NCBI RefSeq assembly: GCF_004364285.1
Contig: NZ_SOBE01000001.1
Span: 1,330,649-1,394,648, forward strand
Direction: 5' to 3'
DNA from: Frigoribacterium sp. PhB116
GTDB taxonomy: Bacteria; Actinomycetota; Actinomycetes; Actinomycetales; Microbacteriaceae
Length of the DNA stretch: 64,000 nt
Shown: piece after piece, positions 8,901 through 17,493 of the stretch
Numbering within the stretch: the stretch's first letter is position 1
Layout: each line of letters begins with the position of its first letter
The notes under the pieces: model-generated
Told to the model about the DNA's origin: nothing
The model's input: the letters and a program-made list of their open reading frames with translations, nothing else
Databases searched by the model: none
Translations under genes and position numbers: made by a program

Positions 8901-10635
8901 CTCGGTCGTGTTCCCCTCGAAGGGACAGCCCGCGGGAGCAGCCGTGTCGACCGACCGCCGCACCCTCACGGTCGCCGACCAGGGCAGCTACACGATCGAC
9001 CCGGCCACCGGAGCGATCACCTTCGCCCCCGTCGCGGGCTTCCGCGGCGAGGCCTCGCCGGTCGTCTACGGCGTCTCCGACGTCGACCGCACCTCGACCA
9101 CGGCGACGCTCACCGTCAGCGTGCGGGAGGTCGGGCCGAAGGCCCAGGACGACACGGCCAGCACGCCGCAGAACACCGCGGTCACCGTCGACCTCCCGCA
9201 GAACGACGCCCCCGGCGTGTCGGGCGGCACGGCGGTCGACCGGAGCACCGTGGTCTTCACCGCCGCGGGCCAGCCGAAGGACGCCGTCGTCTCCGACGGC
9301 GGCCGCACGCTGACCGTCCCGGCGCAGGGCGTGTGGACCGTCGACCGCACCTCGGGCGTCGCGACCTTCACGCCGGCCGACGGCTTCGCCGGCACGACGA
9401 CGCCGGTCACGTACCGGATCGCCGACGCGGGGGGCGCCACGAGCACCGCCGTCGCCACGGTCACGGTGACCCCGGTCGTCCCGCGTGCCGTGGACGACCG
9501 GGCGACCACCCCGCAGAACACCCCGGTCACGGTCGACCTCGTCGCCAACGACGCCGCCGGCGTCCGCGGCGGTGCGGCGATCGACCCGGCCTCGGTCGTG
9601 TTCACGACGACCGGCCAGCCGGCCGGAGCCGTGCTCGCCGACGGCGGGAAGACCCTCACCCTGCCCGGCCTCGGAGTCCTGCGGGTCGACCCCGCGAAGG
9701 GCTCGGTCGTCTTCTCGCCGGCTCAGGCCTTCGTCGGCACCACGGCACCGGTCACCTACCAGGTCGCCGACGCCCGCGGGCTGACCGCGACGGCCACCGT
9801 CGTGGTCACCGTCACCTCGGTCGCCCCCACGGCCGCACCGGACAGCGCGCAGACGCCGGCCAGGACTCCCGTGACGATCGACCCCCTGGCGAACGACGCG
9901 CCCGGCAACGCCCGCACCCCGCTGGCCCCGACGTCCGTCCGGCTGCTCGACGGGACCGGCTCGCCGGTCACGACCGTCACGGTCGGCGGCACCGGGACCT
10001 TCACGGTGGACGCCACGACGGGACGGATCACCTTCGCCCCCGAGGCCGCGTACACCGGCACGGTGACCGTGCCCTACGTCGTCAGCGACGTCGACGGCGG
10101 CACCGCCCGCTCGACCGTCACCGTGACGGTGGGCGCTCCCCCGACCGCCGTGGACGACCGCGGCACGACGGCCCCGGGCACGCCCGTGACCGTCACGGTG
10201 ACGGGCAACGACAGCTCGGGCTCGACCGCGCTCGACCCGCGCTCGGTGCAGCTCGTCGACCCGGCCACCGGCGAGCTCGTCTCGTCGGTAGCGGTGCCCC
10301 GCACGGGCACGTGGCGGGTCGGCATCGACGGCACGATCACCTTCACCCCCGAGGCGGCGTTCTCCGGGACGGCCACCGTCACCTACTCGGTCGCCGACGA
10401 GGACGGCAGCCGCTCGACCGCCGAGCTGGCCGTGACGGTGCCCGCGGCGCTGGGCGTCACCGTCACCCCGGCAGCTGACGGAGGCGGCGTGGTCGTCACC
10501 GCACCCGGCGGCGGCAGCCTCGCCTTCACCGGCACGGAGCTGGCGGTGCCCGCGAGCATCGCGGTGCTGCTGCTGGTCGCGGGCGGCACCCTGCTGGTGC
10601 TCCGTCGTCCGCGGAAGCCGGCACGCCGGCACTGA
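5905..10635 (+). CDS. Large cell-wall-anchored CshA-repeat surface protein
   Basis: 1,576 residues, start GTG at 5905. Signal peptide at about 1-40, cut near TASA-AEK. Residues about 41-300 look like a beta-propeller-like region (repeated LAFDRLGNMYF and LAFADDGYLYI strands), then a prealbumin-like segment with two Cys (about 305-400). From about 405 to 1525 there are ten repeats of about 110 residues, each starting like PRATDD..T..N.PVTIDV..ND and containing V.FTP and PVTY; these match CshA-type fibril repeats. The C-terminus has LAFTG at 1539-1543, a hydrophobic helix and RRPRKPARRH, a sortase sorting signal. Likely an adhesive fibril. No sortase lies next to it. Confidence 0.85.
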   Translation: MPAKHRARSARPHLRLLAGSCVVALVAGGSALVLPQTASAAEKFSTAAIYGTVSGSSSVVSIDRTTGTATTVLTEPTGATGLNQLGFTNDGDKLLMTNGTNVYEYTASATAPGTAWETTARSTGATVANQMGGVDPRTDKYWFGGFVQGSADKFSFTSYDPDGNKIAATAITVTAPTPPGGNGDLAFDRLGNMYFISSSAGNAQIYRVDAAALSGTATTAVTAVPVGPVITPPAALTSLAFADDGYLYISGSSGASFLKVNPVTGAILDRRTPSVTLTDMGTRQYPSTGQASTTLSEGRHDADDQFTVAVGGGDVPKPATASTVDKDTSATAGPVILLPGQSYTATQTPANDKTNPADYATAYQCTDLGTGAVVSEGKGSTAAFTVPSANGSNVTCEFTNPLAGPTAQDDSSRGAAEGRPVTVDVLANDSGDLDATTVRLLAPGVTGSQLSSDGRTLVVPGEGTWTVDATTGRVTFTPADGLVGDPTPVTYTVDDVRGKRGSATITVAFAGTAVADAATTSQGAAVEIDVLGNDRGRIDRTSVTFPASGQPAGAVVSDDGRTLTVPGQGTWTASATTGGVTFAPDPAFRGDAAPVTYRALDADGTASTAPISVSVTALAPRATDDIATTGQNAPVTIDVTANDAPGVTGGTPVDPTTVVFPAAGQPAGVTVSDDGRTATVDGEGSYQADPRTGIVTFTPAPGYAGPVKVVTYQVSDTSGLTDPATIEVRVNTVAPTANPDRPTTTQGRPVVTDVLDNDDAGNEQTPINPTTVSFTTPGQPADATVSKDGRTLTVPDQGVYEIDAKTGAITFTPEPAFRGEATPVSYWVADSDGESSVTTVTVTVTPVGPAPADDTDATSQNTPVLIDVTSNDVPGVEGGTPLDPTTVVFPTAGQPAGATVSDDGRTLAVPGQGTWTADPATGKVTYTPAQGATGTTSPVVYQVADTGEAQGTGRITVTVAPVTPTPTDDAAETRQGTPVTVDVVGNDRGGNGRTPIEPTSVVFPSKGQPAGAAVSTDRRTLTVADQGSYTIDPATGAITFAPVAGFRGEASPVVYGVSDVDRTSTTATLTVSVREVGPKAQDDTASTPQNTAVTVDLPQNDAPGVSGGTAVDRSTVVFTAAGQPKDAVVSDGGRTLTVPAQGVWTVDRTSGVATFTPADGFAGTTTPVTYRIADAGGATSTAVATVTVTPVVPRAVDDRATTPQNTPVTVDLVANDAAGVRGGAAIDPASVVFTTTGQPAGAVLADGGKTLTLPGLGVLRVDPAKGSVVFSPAQAFVGTTAPVTYQVADARGLTATATVVVTVTSVAPTAAPDSAQTPARTPVTIDPLANDAPGNARTPLAPTSVRLLDGTGSPVTTVTVGGTGTFTVDATTGRITFAPEAAYTGTVTVPYVVSDVDGGTARSTVTVTVGAPPTAVDDRGTTAPGTPVTVTVTGNDSSGSTALDPRSVQLVDPATGELVSSVAVPRTGTWRVGIDGTITFTPEAAFSGTATVTYSVADEDGSRSTAELAVTVPAALGVTVTPAADGGGVVVTAPGGGSLAFTGTELAVPASIAVLLLVAGGTLLVLRRPRKPARRH

Positions 10636-10683
10636 TCTGCGGGGCACTGGCCGGGAGCACTGAGCTGCCCGCCCAGGTGAGCC

Positions 10684-10717
10684 GAGGAGGCGCACGGCAC
10701 CCGCCGTGCGCCTCCTC
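10684..10717 (+). terminator. Strong hairpin terminator after the surface protein
   Basis: Perfect 15-bp stem (GAGGAGGCGCACGGC and its complement) with a 4-nt ACCC loop, 48 nt after the stop codon. No U-run, typical of actinobacterial terminators. Confidence 0.75.
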
Positions 10718-10791
10718 CGTCGTTGAGGAGGCGGTGCTCCCCTCGATCGAGGGGGCGCGGTGCCGAGGCGGTCGGCCCTAGCGTCAGCAGC

Positions 10792-11187
10792 ATGTCCTAC
10801 GAAGAACCGATGGTGGCCTACGACTACGGACCGAGCTTCTCGTCGATCCTCACGACGCTCGCCGCGGTGGCGCTGCTCGGGCTGGGCATCGCGCTCGCGG
10901 TCCTGCTGATGCGACTCGTGCTCGTGGCCACGCGAGCGCTCACCGTGTTCAGCCGTGAGCGCGAGCTGCGCCTCGAGACGCTGCTCGCCGAGTCGGGCGC
11001 TGCCGCACCCCCGGCACCGGCCGCCGCATCCGCCCCCGCGACCGCAGCTCCAGCCTCGGCGCCGGCGCCAGCCGCACCTCCGGCATCGGCCGCACCCGCA
11101 CCTCCCTCGGCGGACGGCGATCGAACCGAGGACACGTGTGCCCCTGACGGCGACGCCCCCGACGGCGGGGACGTCACGCCCCGCTGA
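10792..11187 (+). CDS. Small single-pass membrane protein with Ala/Pro tail
   Basis: 131 residues, start ATG at 10792. One hydrophobic helix at about residues 18-45 (LAAVALLGLGIALAVLLMRL), then a short charged segment (SRERELRLETLLAE) and a long Ala/Pro-rich disordered tail. No family recognised. It follows the surface-protein terminator and looks monocistronic. The tail is low-complexity, so homology by composition would be misleading. Confidence 0.6.
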   Translation: MSYEEPMVAYDYGPSFSSILTTLAAVALLGLGIALAVLLMRLVLVATRALTVFSRERELRLETLLAESGAAAPPAPAAASAPATAAPASAPAPAAPPASAAPAPPSADGDRTEDTCAPDGDAPDGGDVTPR

Positions 11188-11228
11188 GCCGCGACACCCG
11201 CGAGCCCGCGGCGCTCAGAGCAGGTGCT

Positions 11229-11313
11229 GGCGGGTTCTCGTCGCCCGCGGCGGGCGGGCGCGGACTCGCCGTCGACGACGGGAACCCGCCGCGACCGACA
11301 GGAACCCGCCGAC
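11229..11313. repeat. Inverted intergenic repeat related to the 1.2-kb tandem repeat
   Basis: GGCGGGTTCTCGTCG (11229-11243) and CGACGGGAACCCGCC (11276-11290) are inverted with one mismatch, followed by a further half copy GGAACCCGCCGAC to 11313. The sequence shares its core with the tandem repeats at 1189-1311. Confidence 0.6.
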
Positions 11314-11344
11314 ATGGGCCACCCGCGGCCGATAGCGTCGGGTG

Positions 11345-11827
11345 ATGAGCCTCACAGTCCGCCCCGCCCGGGCCTCAGATGCCACGGGCATCGCCGCCGT
11401 GCACGTCCAGTCGTGGCGTGAGACGTACGCGCACCTCGTGCCGGCCGGCTTCCTCGCGGGCCTCGACGTCGGCGAGCGGACCGCCGGGTGGGCTCGCATC
11501 CTCGACGACGACGTCACCGACGTGCTCGTCGCCCTCGACACGGAGCGCATCGTCGGCTGGGCCTCGGCGAGCGCAGGTCGTGATCGCCTGCGCCCGGCAC
11601 CACGTGAGCTCGAGGGCATCTACGTCGTCGCCGCCGCACACGGGTCGGGTGCGGGCCGCCTGCTGCTCGACGCCGCGATCGGCGACGGCCCCGCCTACCT
11701 GTGGATGGCCGACGACAACCCCCGGGCCGAGGCCTTCTACCGCCGCCACGGGTTCGCCCGGGACGGCGCCGCCAAGGAGGAGTCGCTCGGCCCGGTGGTG
11801 CTGCCCGTCGTGAGGCTCGTCCGGTGA
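11345..11827 (+). CDS. GNAT family N-acetyltransferase
   Basis: 160 residues, full GNAT length. The acetyl-CoA pyrophosphate-binding motif A is visible as YVVAAAHGSGAGRLLLDAAI (about residues 97-116), followed by W.ADDNPRAEAFYRRHGF, the typical motif B end. It transfers an acetyl group from acetyl-CoA to an unknown amine. An in-frame GTG lies one codon upstream (11342); ATG at 11345 is preferred. GATAGCGT just upstream may be the -10 box of a short-leader promoter. Confidence 0.85.
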   Translation: MSLTVRPARASDATGIAAVHVQSWRETYAHLVPAGFLAGLDVGERTAGWARILDDDVTDVLVALDTERIVGWASASAGRDRLRPAPRELEGIYVVAAAHGSGAGRLLLDAAIGDGPAYLWMADDNPRAEAFYRRHGFARDGAAKEESLGPVVLPVVRLVR

Positions 11828-11833
11828 CGCGGG

Positions 11834-13156
11834 TCAGTTCGCCCTGACCGTGGCGAGCTCGTCCCAGTGGGTGGTCGCTCGGGGCGAGACCATGTCGCGC
11901 TTCATCGACCAGCCTCGTCGGTGACGGAGCCCGGCGACCCCGAGCCCGAGGGTGTCCTCGCCGAACTTGCCCGCGATGCGGTCGATGACCGCGCCGTAGG
12001 CCGGGGGCGCGGCGCCCTCGAGATCGAACACGTCGAGGCTGGCGTGCTCGTCGCGTGGGGTCAGCTCCATCAGCGTGACGCCCGCGCGCACGTAGCGCTT
12101 GCCTGGCTCGAGCTGCGGGCCGAGCGCGGCGATCGCCGCCCGGGACAGGGTCGCCGCGTCGTCGGTGGGCTCGGGGAACGCCACCGACACCGAGTGGTTC
12201 GTGTGCGCGGCGCTGTCGGAGAACGGGGAGGTGGCGGCGAAGCAGCGCATCATCCGCGTCAGCGAGCCCTGTCTCCGCAGGCGAGCCGCAGCCCGCTGCG
12301 TGTAGACGGACAGCACCTCCTCGAGCTCTGTCACCGTGGTGACCGGCACGGCGAACGACCGCGAGTGGTAGATCTGCTCACGCTCGGGCTGGACCTGTTC
12401 GATGGGCAGGCAGTCGACCCCGCGCAGCTCATGCACGACCCGGGCCTGCACGACCCCGAACCGCGCGCGGATCCGTGCCGCGTCGGCATCGCGGAGGTCG
12501 GCTGCCGTGTGGACGCCGAGCGGCGCGAGCTTCTTCGCGGTGCGGCGTCCGATGCCCCAGACGTCGCCGACGTCGACGCTGGCGAGGATCGCGGTCTGCC
12601 GGTCGGGGGCGTAGCTGCCCAGGTGACAGACGCCTCCCAGTGCCCGGTTCTGCTTCGAGCCGCGGTTCGCGAGCTTCGCGAGGGTCTTCGTCGGCGCGAT
12701 GCCGATGCTGACGGGCAGGCCGATGAGCTTGCGCACGGCCCGCCGGATCTCGCGCGCCTGCGCGATCGTCTCGTCGAGGGTGCCGGTGAGCTCGATGAAC
12801 GACTCGTCGATCGAGTACACCTCTTGGCTGCTCGTGTAGCGGCTGAGCACCTCGGCCGACCGGGCCGACATGTCGCCGTAGAGCTCGTAGTTGCTCGAGA
12901 CGGCCACGACGCCCTGCATCTCTGCGATCGGCGCGATGCTGTGCCAGGGCGCGGCCATGTCGACGTTCAGCGCCTTCGCCTCTTCCGACCGGGCGATGAC
13001 GCAGCCGTCGTTGTTCGACAGGACGACCACCGGCCGGCCCTCGAGGGACGGGTCGAAGACCCGCTCGCACGAGACGTAGAAGTTGTTCGCGTCGACGATC
13101 GCGATGCTGCGACCGGACACACGAGGCGCAGGCACGGGGACGAGATGCTCAGACAC
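11834..13156 (-). CDS. umuC: Y-family DNA polymerase, UmuC subunit
   Basis: 440 residues. The N-terminal palm/finger core has [19 protein letters not shown] and [12 protein letters not shown], carrying the acidic metal ligands; a helix-hairpin-helix region ([16 protein letters not shown]) and little-finger domain follow. It copies damaged DNA with low fidelity as part of the SOS response (family knowledge). It starts with GTG at 13156 and overlaps the umuD stop, so the pair is translationally coupled. I did not see a clear C-terminal clamp-binding motif. Confidence 0.93.
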   Translation of the reverse strand: MSEHLVPVPAPRVSGRSIAIVDANNFYVSCERVFDPSLEGRPVVVLSNNDGCVIARSEEAKALNVDMAAPWHSIAPIAEMQGVVAVSSNYELYGDMSARSAEVLSRYTSSQEVYSIDESFIELTGTLDETIAQAREIRRAVRKLIGLPVSIGIAPTKTLAKLANRGSKQNRALGGVCHLGSYAPDRQTAILASVDVGDVWGIGRRTAKKLAPLGVHTAADLRDADAARIRARFGVVQARVVHELRGVDCLPIEQVQPEREQIYHSRSFAVPVTTVTELEEVLSVYTQRAAARLRRQGSLTRMMRCFAATSPFSDSAAHTNHSVSVAFPEPTDDAATLSRAAIAALGPQLEPGKRYVRAGVTLMELTPRDEHASLDVFDLEGAAPPAYGAVIDRIAGKFGEDTLGLGVAGLRHRRGWSMKRDMVSPRATTHWDELATVRAN

Positions 13157-13580
13157 GGTGCAGGCACCTCGTCACGACGCCCCAGATCGTCGCCTCGTCG
13201 AGCTCGGACAGCACGATCTCGGGGTAGGCCGGGTTCTCGGGGCTGAGCACCATCTGCCCGTCGCGCCACGACAGGCGCTTGACTGTCAGCTCGGCGTTGA
13301 CGACCGCGACCACGACGTGCCCGTCGTGCGCGTCGAGCCCGCGGTCGACGACGAGCTCGTCGCCGTCGAAGATGCCGGCGCCGGTCATGCTGTCGCCGCT
13401 GACCCGCACCAGGAACGTCGCCGTCGGGTCGCGCATCAGGTGCCGGTTCAGGTCGACGGGCCCGTTGTAGTACCCCTGCGCGGGCGACGGGAACCCGGCG
13501 TGCACCGCCTCGGCCGCCTGCTGCGGGAGGAGGTGATCAGGACGCGGCTCGCCGCCCACCGCGCCGATCACCTCGGTCAC
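13149..13580 (-). CDS. umuD: UmuD self-cleaving SOS mutagenesis protein (S24 family)
   Basis: 143 residues from GTG at 13580, chosen because GGGAGGA sits 6 nt upstream; an in-frame GTG at 13616 lacks such a site. The cleavage site A28-G29 (VHAGFP), nucleophile S64 in SGDSM and general-base K101 (AELTVKRL) have the same spacing (36 and 37 residues) as in E. coli UmuD. RecA-ssDNA would trigger cleavage to the active form that partners UmuC. I see no clear LexA box in the 100 nt upstream. Confidence 0.92.
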   Translation of the reverse strand: MTEVIGAVGGEPRPDHLLPQQAAEAVHAGFPSPAQGYYNGPVDLNRHLMRDPTATFLVRVSGDSMTGAGIFDGDELVVDRGLDAHDGHVVVAVVNAELTVKRLSWRDGQMVLSPENPAYPEIVLSELDEATIWGVVTRCLHRV

Positions 13581-13683
13581 GGTCGTTCCTCCCACGTCAT
13601 GCCCGGACGGTAGCACCGGCCGCCGACACTGCCGCGCCGGCCGTCGGCAGCCGGCCGCCCGCGGCCAGCAGCCGCCCCTCAGC

Positions 13684-14721
13684 TCACGGCACCAGGACGA
13701 CCTTGCCGGCGAGCGTGCGGGACTCGGCGAGCTCCAGGGCCTCGACCACCGCCTCCAGCGAGAACAGGGCCGCGACGTTCGCCGTCACGACGCCGTCACG
13801 CACGAGCTCGAGCACCTGCCCCAGGTCGTGCTCGAGACGGGCGCGGAACCGTCGCGGCGTGCGCGAGTGCCCGCTCCACAGGTCGTAGAACGTCGCCCGT
13901 CGGCCGTTGGGGAGGACGCTCCAGGCCCCGATGCGGACGAGCTGCCGGAGGAACGGCGGCCAGATGCTCCCCGTGCCTCCGGTCGCGCTGGCGATCGCGT
14001 AGGCGACGAGCGTGCCGCCGGGCGCGAGCATCGTCCACGCGGTGCGCGTGACCTCGCCGCCGATGTTGTCGAACACGGCGTCGACGCCGCCGGGGGCGAG
14101 CTCACGGACTTTCGCGGCGAGGCCGGGATCGGCGTAGTCCACGGGCTCGGCGCCGGCACGACTCAGCTGGTCGTGATGGCGAGGCGACGCGGCCGCGATC
14201 ACGCGCACGCCGTGGTGCAGCGCGAGCTGGATCAGGATGCCGCCCACTCCCCCGTTCGCGCCGAACACGAGCACCGTCCCGCCGGGCCGCACCCGCGCCG
14301 ACCTGTGCAGCATCTGCCACGCCGTCACCCCGTTGACCGTGACGGTCTCGGCGTCCTCCGCGGCGACGCCGTCGGGCACGACGACCGAGTCGCGCTCGCG
14401 CACGACCGCCTGGGTCGCCCACCCGCCCGTCTTGGTGAGGCTGGCGACGCGGCGGCCGACGAGCGAGCCGTCCCCGCCCGGGCCCACGGCCGACACCGTC
14501 CCGACGAGGTCGTAGCCGGGCGTGAAGGGGAACGCCGGCTGCCCGGGGTAGCGCCCGCGGCGCATGGCCTGCTCCGCGAACGAGATGCCGGTCGCCTCGA
14601 CGGTGACGAGCAGCTCGCCTGCTCCCGGCTCGGGCGTCGCGACCTGTTCGATCAGCAGCCCTGAGGGCTGCACGACGCCCGGCAGGACGACGCGGGTGGT
14701 GGTGGCGGTGGTGTCGGTCAT
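13684..14721 (-). CDS. Zinc-free MDR/quinone oxidoreductase-like dehydrogenase
   Basis: 345 residues. The N-terminal GroES-like domain lacks the catalytic zinc Cys/His set. The Rossmann domain has VFGANGGVGGILIQLA at about residues 158-173, and the mid region matches NADPH quinone reductase-like MDR proteins. Such enzymes reduce quinones or enones with NADPH. A TetR gene lies directly upstream on the same strand, and the intervening 92 bp hold a palindrome at 14757-14770, so the gene is probably repressed by that regulator. Confidence 0.85.
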   Translation of the reverse strand: MTDTTATTTRVVLPGVVQPSGLLIEQVATPEPGAGELLVTVEATGISFAEQAMRRGRYPGQPAFPFTPGYDLVGTVSAVGPGGDGSLVGRRVASLTKTGGWATQAVVRERDSVVVPDGVAAEDAETVTVNGVTAWQMLHRSARVRPGGTVLVFGANGGVGGILIQLALHHGVRVIAAASPRHHDQLSRAGAEPVDYADPGLAAKVRELAPGGVDAVFDNIGGEVTRTAWTMLAPGGTLVAYAIASATGGTGSIWPPFLRQLVRIGAWSVLPNGRRATFYDLWSGHSRTPRRFRARLEHDLGQVLELVRDGVVTANVAALFSLEAVVEALELAESRTLAGKVVLVP

Positions 14722-14756
14722 GGTGATCTCTCTTCTCGAGTGGGTGGTGGGTAATT

Positions 14757-14770
14757 ACTGACTGGTCAGT
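14757..14770. promoter_or_regulatory. TetR-type operator before the MDR gene
   Basis: ACTGAC-TG-GTCAGT, a perfect 6-bp dyad with 2-bp centre, 36 bp upstream of the MDR start, in the form typical of TetR operators. The TetR gene at 14814-15395 is adjacent. Confidence 0.6.
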
Positions 14771-14813
14771 CACAACTGCGGACAAGAAAGAACACGGGTG
14801 CAGGAGGCGCTCG

Positions 14814-15395
14814 TCACCGGTGCCGGATCCCCGCGGTCACCGAGGCGGCCCACGAGTCGCCCACGGAGGCGAGGTCCGTCTGGACGATCAGGTGGCACAG
14901 CTGCCCGTACGCGATGAACCGCTGCACGTCGGCCGGCGCCGCGCCGGAGACCCGCTCGACCGCCCGGACCACGTCGCGGAGACCGTCACGCACGGCGGCG
15001 CGGATCTCGGGCACGGCGCTCGCGCTCTGCGCCTGCGACTGCATCATGATCAGGTCGCGGTCCTCGACGAGGGCGACGTACGCCTCCGTCATCGCGTCGA
15101 GACGGCCGGCCGGGTCGGTCGAGGAGCTCGCCTCGCCTGCCTCGACGAGGGCGTCCGTCACTCGCGAGTACGTGTCCTCCACGGCCGCGAGGAACACCCC
15201 GAGCTTGCCTGGGAAGAGCCGGAACACGTAGGCCGGCGACACCGCGGCGGCGGCGGCCACGTCCGCGACGGGCGTCGCGTGGTACCCCTTCTCGGCGAAG
15301 ACGCGCACCGCGGCCGAGGTGATCCGGGCGCGCTGCGCCTCGGCGGTCGAGCGGAGGGCTGCGCCGGCGGCAGTGCCTGTGCTGGTCGGGGACAT
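14814..15395 (-). CDS. TetR family transcriptional regulator
   Basis: 193 residues. The helix-turn-helix (TPVADVAAAAAVSPAYVFRLFPGK, about residues 35-60) is followed by a helical effector domain. The start is ATG at 15395; upstream in-frame sequence is not family-like. The start region carries GAGTGAACACTTAC (15402-15415), with AGTG/CACT arms, a possible autoregulatory site. Downstream gene is the MDR reductase, its likely target. Confidence 0.85.
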   Translation of the reverse strand: MSPTSTGTAAGAALRSTAEAQRARITSAAVRVFAEKGYHATPVADVAAAAAVSPAYVFRLFPGKLGVFLAAVEDTYSRVTDALVEAGEASSSTDPAGRLDAMTEAYVALVEDRDLIMMQSQAQSASAVPEIRAAVRDGLRDVVRAVERVSGAAPADVQRFIAYGQLCHLIVQTDLASVGDSWAASVTAGIRHR

Positions 15396-15462
15396 GTGAC
15401 TGAGTGAACACTTACATGTCGCAGCTGTCAAGGGGCGTCGCGACGCACCCGTCGACGAGGCG

Positions 15463-15942
15463 TCAGGACGAGTGCCGCGAGGTCCAGTCCGCGAAGGGCG
15501 CCGTCGCACCCTCGACGTGCCCCTGCTCGGCCGCCAGGGCTCGGTCCTCGGGGGCCTTCGCGTACTCGTCGTAGAAGGTCGCGAGGCTCATCAGGCGGTT
15601 GCCGTCCTCGTAGTGCTCGCCCTCCTCCTCGCGGCTCACCGCGTAGATCACCCGGTCGGGCTGTGCGTAGTAGAGCGCCCCGAGGCACATCGGGCACGGG
15701 TACGCCGTCACGTAGGCGTCGAAGCCGCGCAGGTCGGTGATGCCCTGCTCGGCGGCCTGGCGGATGGCGAGGATCTCGGCGTGCGCGGTCGGGTCGCCCG
15801 TCTGGGCGACGTGGTTGCTCGCCTCGACGACGACCTCGCCGGCACGGACGAGCAGGCACGCGAAGGGCTTGCCCCCGGCGTCCACGTTCTCCTGGGCGCA
15901 CTGGACGCTGAGGGCGGTGAAGGTGTCGTCTCGTTCGGTCAT
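15463..15942 (-). CDS. Nucleoside/guanine deaminase-like zinc enzyme (CMP/dCMP deaminase fold)
   Basis: 159 residues. Zinc ligands H54 and proton shuttle E56 lie in TAHAEILAI; C83 and C86 lie in YPCPMC. The pattern matches guanine deaminase/cytosine deaminase-type small deaminases. It would hydrolytically deaminate a base or nucleoside in purine or pyrimidine salvage. Start ATG at 15942 is preferred over the in-frame start at 15966. It ends 67 nt from the TetR start upstream of the MDR gene but appears separately transcribed. Confidence 0.85.
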   Translation of the reverse strand: MTERDDTFTALSVQCAQENVDAGGKPFACLLVRAGEVVVEASNHVAQTGDPTAHAEILAIRQAAEQGITDLRGFDAYVTAYPCPMCLGALYYAQPDRVIYAVSREEEGEHYEDGNRLMSLATFYDEYAKAPEDRALAAEQGHVEGATAPFADWTSRHSS

Positions 15943-16026
15943 GCCCCGAGAGTGCACCCCGCGCACGAAGAGGCGTCCAGCCAGACCGCAGGCAGCAGGC
16001 CGTGCACTCCAGGAGGCGGTGGGCGC

Positions 16027-16443
16027 CTACGCGGAAGCGGTCGCGTCGGCGTCGGCGTCCGGCTTCATCCAGAACGGCGAATAGTGGTAACCGTCGAGGT
16101 CGTCGAACTGGCGCTGGTACATGAACGGGTAGTCGTCGGTGTCGCCGACGCGACCGCCTGCGGCCGCGGCGCGCTCGACCAGCTCGTCGACCGCCTCCTG
16201 GCTGGGCAGGTCGAACGAGACGGTCACCTTCGAGGGGGTGTCGGGCCCGCCGATCAGTTCTTCGACGCCGCCGACGCTCTCGTACATCGCGCGGCTCGTC
16301 AGCATCACGTTCTGCTCGGGCGCGATCGCGAAGCACGACGACTCGGGGCCCGACATCGCCGACTGCAGGTCCCAGCCGAGCGCGGCGTAGAAGGCGGTCG
16401 CGCGCTCGACGTCCGCGACGGGGCAGCTGAGGAAGAGGGACAT
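16027..16443 (-). CDS. VOC (glyoxalase/bleomycin-resistance fold) protein
   Basis: 138 residues of paired beta-alpha-beta-beta-beta modules, starting MSLFLSCPVADVERATAFYAALGW and ending FDDLDGYHYSPFWM, the standard VOC layout. ATG at 16443 has GAGGG 6-8 nt upstream. A close relative in length and ending (FDDLDGHHWDYVWM) is encoded at 23509. Function within the superfamily (dioxygenase, isomerase, binding protein) is unknown. Confidence 0.83.
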   Translation of the reverse strand: MSLFLSCPVADVERATAFYAALGWDLQSAMSGPESSCFAIAPEQNVMLTSRAMYESVGGVEELIGGPDTPSKVTVSFDLPSQEAVDELVERAAAAGGRVGDTDDYPFMYQRQFDDLDGYHYSPFWMKPDADADATASA

Positions 16444-16524
16444 GCGCACACCCTCGTCCTCGGCATCCCCGCCGTCAAGGTCCGGACGTCCCGGATGCCG
16501 ACCGAGCCGGTCGAGCGCCGTGGG

Positions 16525-17493
16525 TCACCACCAGAAGGGCGCCTGCGGCACGTAGTGCTCCTCGAGGCGGCGGACGTCGTCGTCGGTCAGCTCGACCTCG
16601 AGCGCGGCCACGGCGTCGGCCATGTAGTGCGGCTTGGTCGCGCCGACGATCGGGGCCGACACCACGGGGTTCCGGAGCACCCAGGCCACCGCTATCTGCG
16701 CCATCGACACCCCGTGCTCGGCGGCGACCTGCTCGACGGCGTCGACGATCGGGCCGTCGGCGTCGGTGTCGAACGCCTTCGCGACCTCGTCGACGGCCGA
16801 GCGGTCGGTCGTCACGTCGCGCGGCCTCGTCAGCCGCCCCTTGCCCTGCGGCGAGTACGGGACGAGCCCGACGCCGAGGTCGGCGCAGAGCGGGATCATC
16901 TCTCGCTCCTCCTCGCGCTTCAGGAGGTTGTACTGGTCCTGCATCGCCGCGAACGGCGTCCAGCCGTGCACGGCCGCGGCCGTCTGCAGCTTCGCGAACT
17001 GCCACGCGAACATGCTCGACGCACCCGTGTACCGGACCTTGCCGACGCGCACGAGGTCGTGCAGCGCCTCCATCGTCTCCTCGACCGGCGTCTCGTCGTC
17101 GAAGCGGTGGATCTGGTACAGGTCGATGTAGTCGGTGCCGAGGCGCCGCAGCGACGCGTCGACCTGCTCGAGGATCGCCGCGCGCGAGAGCCCCGAGCCG
17201 CCGGGCCCGTCGTGCACCTTGCCGCTGACCTTGGTGGCGAGCACGATCTCCTCGCGCCGCGAGTAGTCGCGCACGGCACGGCCGACGAACTCCTCGCCGG
17301 TGCCCTGCTGGTAGACGTTCGCGGTGTCCCAGAACGTCACGCCGAGCTCGACCGCCTGGCGGAAGAAGGGCGCGGACGCCTCCTCGTCGAGGGTCCAGGT
17401 GTGCAGGCCCCGCGTGGGGTCGCCGTAGCTCATGCAGCCGAGGCCGATCCTGCTGACGCGCAGGCCCGTGGTGCCGAGTCGTCCGTACTTCAT
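16525..17493 (-). CDS. Aldo/keto reductase
   Basis: 322 residues, (beta/alpha)8 NADPH oxidoreductase. Catalytic Asp lies in DTANVY with the following Tyr, Lys in LATKVSG and His in YQIHRF. It is closely similar to the product of 61240-62226 (same MKY.RLG start, same IHRFDxETPVEETMEALHD and same QDQY.LL.REEEREM segments), so the two are paralogues in one window, both next to an MmyB-like XRE gene. ATG at 17493 overlaps the upstream XRE stop (ATGA), so they form an operon. Confidence 0.9.
   Translation of the reverse strand: MKYGRLGTTGLRVSRIGLGCMSYGDPTRGLHTWTLDEEASAPFFRQAVELGVTFWDTANVYQQGTGEEFVGRAVRDYSRREEIVLATKVSGKVHDGPGGSGLSRAAILEQVDASLRRLGTDYIDLYQIHRFDDETPVEETMEALHDLVRVGKVRYTGASSMFAWQFAKLQTAAAVHGWTPFAAMQDQYNLLKREEEREMIPLCADLGVGLVPYSPQGKGRLTRPRDVTTDRSAVDEVAKAFDTDADGPIVDAVEQVAAEHGVSMAQIAVAWVLRNPVVSAPIVGATKPHYMADAVAALEVELTDDDVRRLEEHYVPQAPFWW

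Noticed and set aside
7624..10695. 1,023-codon minus-strand ORF opposite the surface protein
   Set aside because: Repetitive RGGRGD-type composition reflects the repeats of the real gene on the plus strand.
11325..11340. Minus-strand boundary motif before the GNAT gene (GGCCGATAGCGTCGGG)
   Set aside because: Only the CTATCGG core matches; better read as a -10 box next to the start codon.
13581..13680. LexA/SOS box upstream of umuD
   Set aside because: No GAAC-N4-GTTC-like palindrome is visible in the 100 nt before the start codon.
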